Program-made: the position numbers and the translations under genes
NCBI GenBank assembly: GCA_017940955.1
Contig: JAGAXP010000299.1
Location: 1-17,425, forward strand
Reading direction: 5' to 3'
Source of the DNA: Oribacterium sp.
GTDB taxonomy: Bacteria; Bacillota_A; Clostridia; Lachnospirales; Lachnospiraceae
DNA: 17,425 nt
The notes under the pieces: generated by a model
Seen by the model: only the letters and a program-made list of their open reading frames with translations
Database searches by the model: none
What the model was told of the DNA's origin: nothing
Shown: in pieces, positions 13,575 through 17,425 of the stretch
Layout of the letters: each line of letters starts with the position of its first letter
How positions within the stretch are numbered: the stretch's first letter is position 1

Positions 13575-13598
13575 AAAGAGGCCCTTTCGGACCTCTTT
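13575..13598 (-). terminator. Terminator of the small acidic-protein gene
   Basis: AAAGAGG and CCTCTTT arms with inner pairs and a TTTCG-like loop form a stable hairpin, followed on the minus strand by TTATTATTATG. It lies between the small gene's stop (13647) and the his promoter. With A-rich flanks on both sides it could act in both directions. Confidence 0.7.
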
Positions 13599-13646
13599 AA
13601 AAACACGAACTCGTGTAACGTCAAATATACTTTGAAAGACTAATAC

Positions 13647-13928
13647 TTAATCTGCATCAACATCCTGGCCATCACCTACCAAAGATGCCTGCTCACTCAA
13701 CTCCTCTGACTCATCATCAAATCCAATTTCAAAATCTGATGAACCCAGAGCGCCTTCAACTAATTTGATAAGCTCAAGAGCTGAACGAAAATATTTAGTC
13801 TTGTTACGATCCGCCCAAGTAACGCGTCCCTGCCATGTACCATGCTCCTGATCCAGAATCTGGATTACGAACACATTGTCCACTTTACTTGGAGCTTTTT
13901 TCCTCTTTTCATTAGAAGTCTCGCTCAT
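13647..13928 (-). CDS. Small acidic protein with a TWQG / FRSALELI core, unknown function
   Basis: The 93-residue protein starts at the ATG at 13926-13928, which has a perfect GGAGG; an in-frame GTG five codons upstream lies inside the ribosome binding site and is rejected. A basic N-terminus (EKRKKAPSK) leads into a compact core, NVFVIQILDQEHGTWQGR then VTWADRNKTKYFRSALELIK (about 18-54), followed by a strongly acidic tail (66-93) rich in Asp and Glu. I recognise the TWQG...W...FRSALELI pattern from small hypothetical proteins common in Lachnospiraceae and other Clostridia, but no function is known to me. There is no signal peptide or membrane segment. It has its own terminator and lies upstream of the his promoter in the same direction, apparently as a separate unit. 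An AT-rich TGCTATATT (extended -10-like) occurs just upstream. Confidence 0.8.
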   Translation of the reverse strand: MSETSNEKRKKAPSKVDNVFVIQILDQEHGTWQGRVTWADRNKTKYFRSALELIKLVEGALGSSDFEIGFDDESEELSEQASLVGDGQDVDAD

Positions 13929-14137
13929 GATATCCTCCGTCACACAATCTTACAGTGTTAATATAGCAAATGGGTTATCAAAAAATCTATTAAATTAGGG
14001 GGCAGGATTTGTAATTTTGCGAAAATATTTTAAATACATTTAAAAATTTTTAGTTTTAACAAAAAAATAATATTTTTTCAGTTCCGCTATTTAAATTGAT
14101 GTCCCATAGCTATCTGTTATTTTATGTCATTTTACCT

Positions 14138-14143
14138 TATAAT
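14138..14143 (+). promoter_or_regulatory. Probable -10 box for the GGDEF receptor gene
   Basis: TATAAT at 14138-14143 lies 55 bases before the ATG at 14198; the -35 region (TTATTT at 14116-14121 or nearby) is weak. The region 13944-14137 is very AT-rich and shows no gene or stable structure. This position argues that translation starts at 14198 and not at the earlier in-frame start at 14096. Confidence 0.4.
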
Positions 14144-14197
14144 TTATATGTATGTATAGTCCCAAAATTGATTTTTAAAAATAAGGAATCAGGCTCC

Positions 14198-15850
14198 ATG
14201 AATCTCAAGTGTAGACAAATAAGATTTTTATCTTTATTTATCATATTCTTTTGTCTATTGTTCGAAACTTTCTCTACCCTTGTATATGCTTCGGACGATA
14301 TCGAGCGTCAGTATCGTATTCTGTTCATATCCTCCTATGGTTTCTCCAATGCAGTTGTACCGGATGAGCTCAGTGGATTTGAAGCGGGACTGGAAGAACT
14401 GAACTATCAGATTGATTATGAATTCATGGATACAGAGTACTACTATCGCGCTGAAGATATTGATAATTTCAGGGATTATCTTTCTTATAAGATATCTGCC
14501 GGTGGAGATTTTGATCTTATCGCCCTGGCGGATGATCAGGCTCTCAGATTCTTAAATAATCATAGAAAAACCTTGTTAAAGAATAAACCTGTTGTTTTTT
14601 TTGGCGTAAATAACACCACGGAAGCCATGACTACTTCTGATCTTCCCGGAGTTACCGGTATTGCAGAGGTAATAGATATAGAAAGAAATTACAAGCTTAT
14701 GCAGGAGCTCTTTCCTGACAGAAAAACATTGGTTGCCATAGTTGATGCCACAATATCAGGACAGGGCGATTTTGTGGAATTTATGAAGTTCAAGGATGCT
14801 CATCCTGATCTCAAAACAAGAATCATCAATACTTCATACTACACAGCTAATGGTATAAAAGATGTTTTACACGAGCTTGGAGAAGACGATATCATATTAT
14901 TTCTGGATTTTTCAATCGATGGTGAGTCTAATCTATATCCCCTTCAGACTGCTGCAAGCTTTATTTCCCAAAATACAAAAAATGTACCGATATTCAGGGT
15001 GGGCTCTGCCAATATAGAGCATGGCGTGCTTGGCGGTCTGTCCTATTCCTACTATGATGCAGGTCTCATGGCCGGAAGTATGGCGAGAAAAATCCTTCTT
15101 GGTGAAGATCCTGATTCCATGCCATTAGTTACAAGCGCAATATCTACTCCATTTTTTGAACAGGGACAGATGGATATCTTCAATCTAAAAAGCAAAGATC
15201 TTCCCATTGGTTCAGTTGTTTTGAATGAGCGACAGACATTAACAACATTTTACCGGGATAATTCCACTGTCAGTAATCTTGTGATGCTGACTGCATTGCT
15301 TCTGATCATAGTCATAGGACTTCTTCTTGGCAGTAACCGAAGAAGGTACAAACTTATCAGAACAGATTATCTGACTCAGCTGCCTAACAGAACATTCATC
15401 ACCGAGAAAATTGCCAAAGCCGTAGAATCAAAAAAACCTTACGGCATAATCATGATGGACGTGGATCATTTCAAGGAAATAAACGATACAAAAGGACATC
15501 AGGTTGGTGACGAGATCCTGGCCGGTGTCGGCGAAAGATTAAAAGAATTTTCCGGAAGAAATATCACATTTGCCAGACTCGGAGGAGATGAATTCTCAGC
15601 CATAATCTCAAAACCTGACAAAGAAAAAGTCATCCGCATCTGCGAAAAAATAGTCAGCAGAATGCGAGATGACTTTGAGACCAGTATAGGTACGATCAAA
15701 ATAACAGTGAGCCTTGGATGTGCACTTTATCCCGAAGACGTGGATGATATAAATGAAGTGATGGAATATGCAGACAAGGCCCTATATGTCACTAAGGAAA
15801 ATGGACGAAATGGTTTCCATCTATTCTCCCGGAACGATATTTCCGTCTGA
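14198..15850 (+). CDS. Membrane receptor with ABC substrate-binding-like sensor and GGDEF diguanylate cyclase domain
   Basis: The protein is predicted to make cyclic di-GMP in response to an extracellular ligand. From the ATG at 14198 it has 550 residues; AAGGA lies about 10 bases upstream. Order: N-terminal signal anchor (about 10-31, FLSLFIIFFCLLFETFSTLVY); an extracytoplasmic domain (about 38-350) resembling ABC_sub_bind substrate-binding proteins (YRILFISSYGFSN, PVVFFGVNN, GVTGIAEV, GLSYSYYDAGLMAG); a transmembrane helix (about 360-380); and a GGDEF domain (about 385-550) with DYLTQLPNR, MMDVDHFKEIND and the intact GGDEF motif at 462-466. The usual inhibitory I-site RxxD is RNIT here, so product inhibition is probably absent. 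No EAL domain follows. The gene's last 30 bases overlap the end of the convergent sugar-binding gene. Confidence 0.92.
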   Translation: MNLKCRQIRFLSLFIIFFCLLFETFSTLVYASDDIERQYRILFISSYGFSNAVVPDELSGFEAGLEELNYQIDYEFMDTEYYYRAEDIDNFRDYLSYKISAGGDFDLIALADDQALRFLNNHRKTLLKNKPVVFFGVNNTTEAMTTSDLPGVTGIAEVIDIERNYKLMQELFPDRKTLVAIVDATISGQGDFVEFMKFKDAHPDLKTRIINTSYYTANGIKDVLHELGEDDIILFLDFSIDGESNLYPLQTAASFISQNTKNVPIFRVGSANIEHGVLGGLSYSYYDAGLMAGSMARKILLGEDPDSMPLVTSAISTPFFEQGQMDIFNLKSKDLPIGSVVLNERQTLTTFYRDNSTVSNLVMLTALLLIIVIGLLLGSNRRRYKLIRTDYLTQLPNRTFITEKIAKAVESKKPYGIIMMDVDHFKEINDTKGHQVGDEILAGVGERLKEFSGRNITFARLGGDEFSAIISKPDKEKVIRICEKIVSRMRDDFETSIGTIKITVSLGCALYPEDVDDINEVMEYADKALYVTKENGRNGFHLFSRNDISV

Positions 15851-17005
15851 ATCATAGGTATAATAGCCGGTATCAAAGAGTTCTTTTTTAATATTGCTGC
15901 TATCCAAAGCCTTGGGGATAAGCAGATATGATTTCACATTTTTTCTTCCGTTGTTGTAGCTTGTGGTATCATATCTGCATTCAAAATCCCAACCGCTCTC
16001 TTCTATCAGCTTCTCATCCGGGGAGTCTCCCTCCAGAACAGCCTTTGTCAGATCAACCGTCACTATGGCTTCGTTTTTCAGCGCCTTAAATACTGTCATA
16101 CTCTGATTCCCGGACAGTATATTATAAACATTCTCCACGTCGGCATCCTGTCCCGTAACAATCACTTTATTGTTCTGAGAGTAGTCACTTTTTATAGCAT
16201 TAACAGCTCCTAAGGCGGTGGAGTCATTGGCACATACTACCGCATCGAGCCTGTTGTGCTTATAATATGAATTCAAAATGATCTGCATACGCTGCTGTGC
16301 AATCTCAGTAGACCATGTTCCTGTAGCTGTCACATAGAAATCCTTCTGTCCGGAGACTATATTAAGCTTACCTTTCTAAAAATAAGGAGCCAGAGTATCC
16401 ATCTCTCCGTTATAAAAATAACGTGCATTATTATCTACAGGATCTCCGGTCACAATCTCTATATTCCTGGTTTCATCAGAAGCATCAAGCTTAAGTGCGT
16501 CTATAACATATCTTGCCTGAAGCTCCCCCACGATGTAATTGTCGAAAGACACATAGTAATCAACCATATCAGTATCCATGAGAAGTCTGTCATAGGCGAT
16601 TACTTTGACGCCTGCCTGAGATGCCTCATCCAGCACTGATGTAAGAGTTCCTCCGTCTATGGCAGATACTACAACGAGGTCCACTCCTTCATCTATCATA
16701 TTCCGAAGTTCTCTGATCTGCTTATCTATCAGATTATCAGCATAGGAAAGAATAACCTCATAACCGTTTTTTTCAAATTCCGATTTCAAGAAGGCTCCGT
16801 CCCGGTTCCACCTCTCAAGCTGCTGATCGGGCATGCTGATACCTACTATTATCCGACCGTCATCAGCTCTGTTAACAAGGCTTGACGACACTACAGAGAC
16901 AGCCTCCTTATCAGCAGATGTCTCATTTGTTGAAGCTTTGCCGCACCCTGTTATCAAAAGAGTTAAACACATTAAGTTGAGAAAAATAAAATTTATATTT
17001 TTCAT
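15821..17005 (-). pseudogene. Sugar-binding lipoprotein gene interrupted by one in-frame TAG
   Basis: The intact gene would encode a 394-residue extracytoplasmic sugar-binding lipoprotein of the ChvE/XylF-like periplasmic-binding family. The first part (17005 to 16379) has a lipoprotein signal ending LLITGCGKAS (Cys21), then IIVGISMPDQQLERW, the ligand-domain segment GVDLVVVSAIDGGT and VKVIAYDRLL. At 16376-16378 a TAG stops it after DTLAPYF. The same frame continues without any further break through KGKLNIVSGQKDFYVTATG, DAVVCANDSTALGAVNAI and VIVTGQDADVENV to a normal end at 15821. One base change (from CAG, AAG or GAG) explains it, so the event is recent or a sequencing error. A residual 209-residue secreted fragment could still be made. 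It is tail-to-tail with the GGDEF receptor, suggesting the two once worked in one sugar-sensing circuit. Confidence 0.85.
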
Positions 17006-17165
17006 GAAATAATTATTACCTCACTCATTCCAGGCATCTTTGACACCTGCTTAACTATCTTCGAATTACTGTTGACCGGAGTGTACTTGTCAATCCTCTT
17101 AATATCTGAAGTATTTACTGCACTCAGATTTTATGGTAAACGGTACCAATCTTGAAAGCTTTTTC
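17002..17165 (-). other. Possible frameshifted small ORF before the sugar-binding gene
   Basis: An ATG at 17163-17165, just after the stop of the terminal gene, opens a short frame (MKKLSRLVPFTIKSE...) ending at a TAA near 17097. An overlapping frame (SDIKRIDKYTPVNSNSKI...) then stays open for 42 codons and ends in TGA at 17002-17004, overlapping the lipoprotein ATG as ATGA. The ATGA overlap hints at former translational coupling, so the two frames might be one decayed gene. I recognise neither, and chance is quite possible. Confidence 0.2.
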
Positions 17166-17168
17166 ATA

Positions 17169-17425
17169 TTAAACATCATCAATAGGCTTTTTATTCTTAT
17201 GTCCTCGCTTTAATATTTCGTTTAAATCCTTTTCATACAATTCTGGACAATCATCACTATATTTAACAGGAGTACGACTAGCATCTAGTATTATTTTTTT
17301 TTGAGATACAGTTGGTTTCATATCTGACCGCAAAGTATAATGTACAGTGTCATGAACATATTCAATTAACTCACCGGTTTCTGAATAAACATATTCTTTT
17401 CCGAAACGAACCAAAGGATTCTCAA
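17169..17425 (-). CDS. C-terminal part of a small, possibly antitoxin-like protein (runs off the window)
   Basis: The frame is open to the window's right edge; about 85 codons are visible and the true start lies outside. The tail SRTPVKYSDDCPELYEKDLNEILKRG resembles the common DNA-binding antitoxin-type ending (RPI-Y-D-E-D-SPELT-EE pattern seen in small BrnA/CopG-like proteins). The VHYTLRSDMKPTVSQKKIIL stretch before it fits the same kind of small protein. The assignment rests on pattern memory only. No toxin gene is visible; it could lie beyond 17425. Confidence 0.4.
   Translation of the reverse strand, partial: ENPLVRFGKEYVYSETGELIEYVHDTVHYTLRSDMKPTVSQKKIILDASRTPVKYSDDCPELYEKDLNEILKRGHKNKKPIDDV

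Noticed and set aside
14096..14197. Upstream start of the GGDEF receptor at 14096
   Set aside because: It has no ribosome binding site and would precede the probable -10 box; the ATG at 14198 begins a normal signal anchor.
16334..16420. UAG readthrough (pyrrolysine or programmed)
   Set aside because: No downstream structure or pyrrolysine genes are visible, and a binding protein has no need for such a residue; simple nonsense mutation is more likely.

Overview
The window looks like the chromosome of a low-to-medium GC Firmicute, most likely a rumen or gut Lachnospiraceae (Butyrivibrio/Pseudobutyrivibrio-like). Support for this: a T-box leader in front of pheS, a short HisG paired with HisZ, AGGAGG-type ribosome binding sites, a sugar-binding lipoprotein, and a substrate-binding-domain/GGDEF receptor. 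The taxonomic placement is inference.

Layout. 1-697 (minus): the start of pheS behind a textbook promoter and a tRNA-sensing T-box leader with its terminator. 694-2354 (minus): a MATE-family efflux pump with its own promoter, an odd Ser/Asn/Lys-rich N-terminal extension and a small terminator-like hairpin near its start. 2441-13520 (minus): one long histidine biosynthesis operon, in transcription order hisC, hisB, hisZ, hisG, hisD, hisH, hisA, hisF, hisI, a NUDIX hydrolase, a spermidine-synthase-like methyltransferase and a PHP-type histidinol phosphatase. It starts at a strong sigma-A promoter (13492-13520) with a dyad over the start point and ends at a strong terminator (2441-2488). 13575-13928 (minus): a small conserved-type acidic protein and its terminator. 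14138-15850 (plus): a membrane receptor with an ABC-substrate-binding-like sensor and a GGDEF domain. 15821-17005 (minus): a sugar-binding lipoprotein gene broken by one in-frame TAG. 17002-17425 (minus): ORF remnants and a partial antitoxin-like gene.

How the genes work together. The operon encodes nearly all of histidine synthesis: HisG/HisZ condense PRPP and ATP, HisI opens the ring, HisA isomerises, HisH/HisF make IGP and AICAR, HisB dehydrates, HisC transaminates, the PHP phosphatase removes phosphate and HisD oxidises histidinol. The step after HisG, PR-ATP pyrophosphohydrolase (HisE), has no gene in the window. A NUDIX hydrolase, from a pyrophosphohydrolase superfamily, sits directly after hisI.

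The main non-gene signal is that the operon's gaps carry structured DNA that is not terminators: (a) four 63-bp tandem units between hisG and hisD, each with a 37-nt hairpin whose arms change in a compensatory way; (b) a 156-nt imperfect inverted repeat between hisC and hisB; (c) four copies, two of them decayed, of a GC-rich hairpin placed after stop codons; (d) GGGGTCTGACCCC-type palindromes just upstream of the ribosome binding sites of hisF and hisH, whose products form one enzyme. These are the best candidates for something undescribed.
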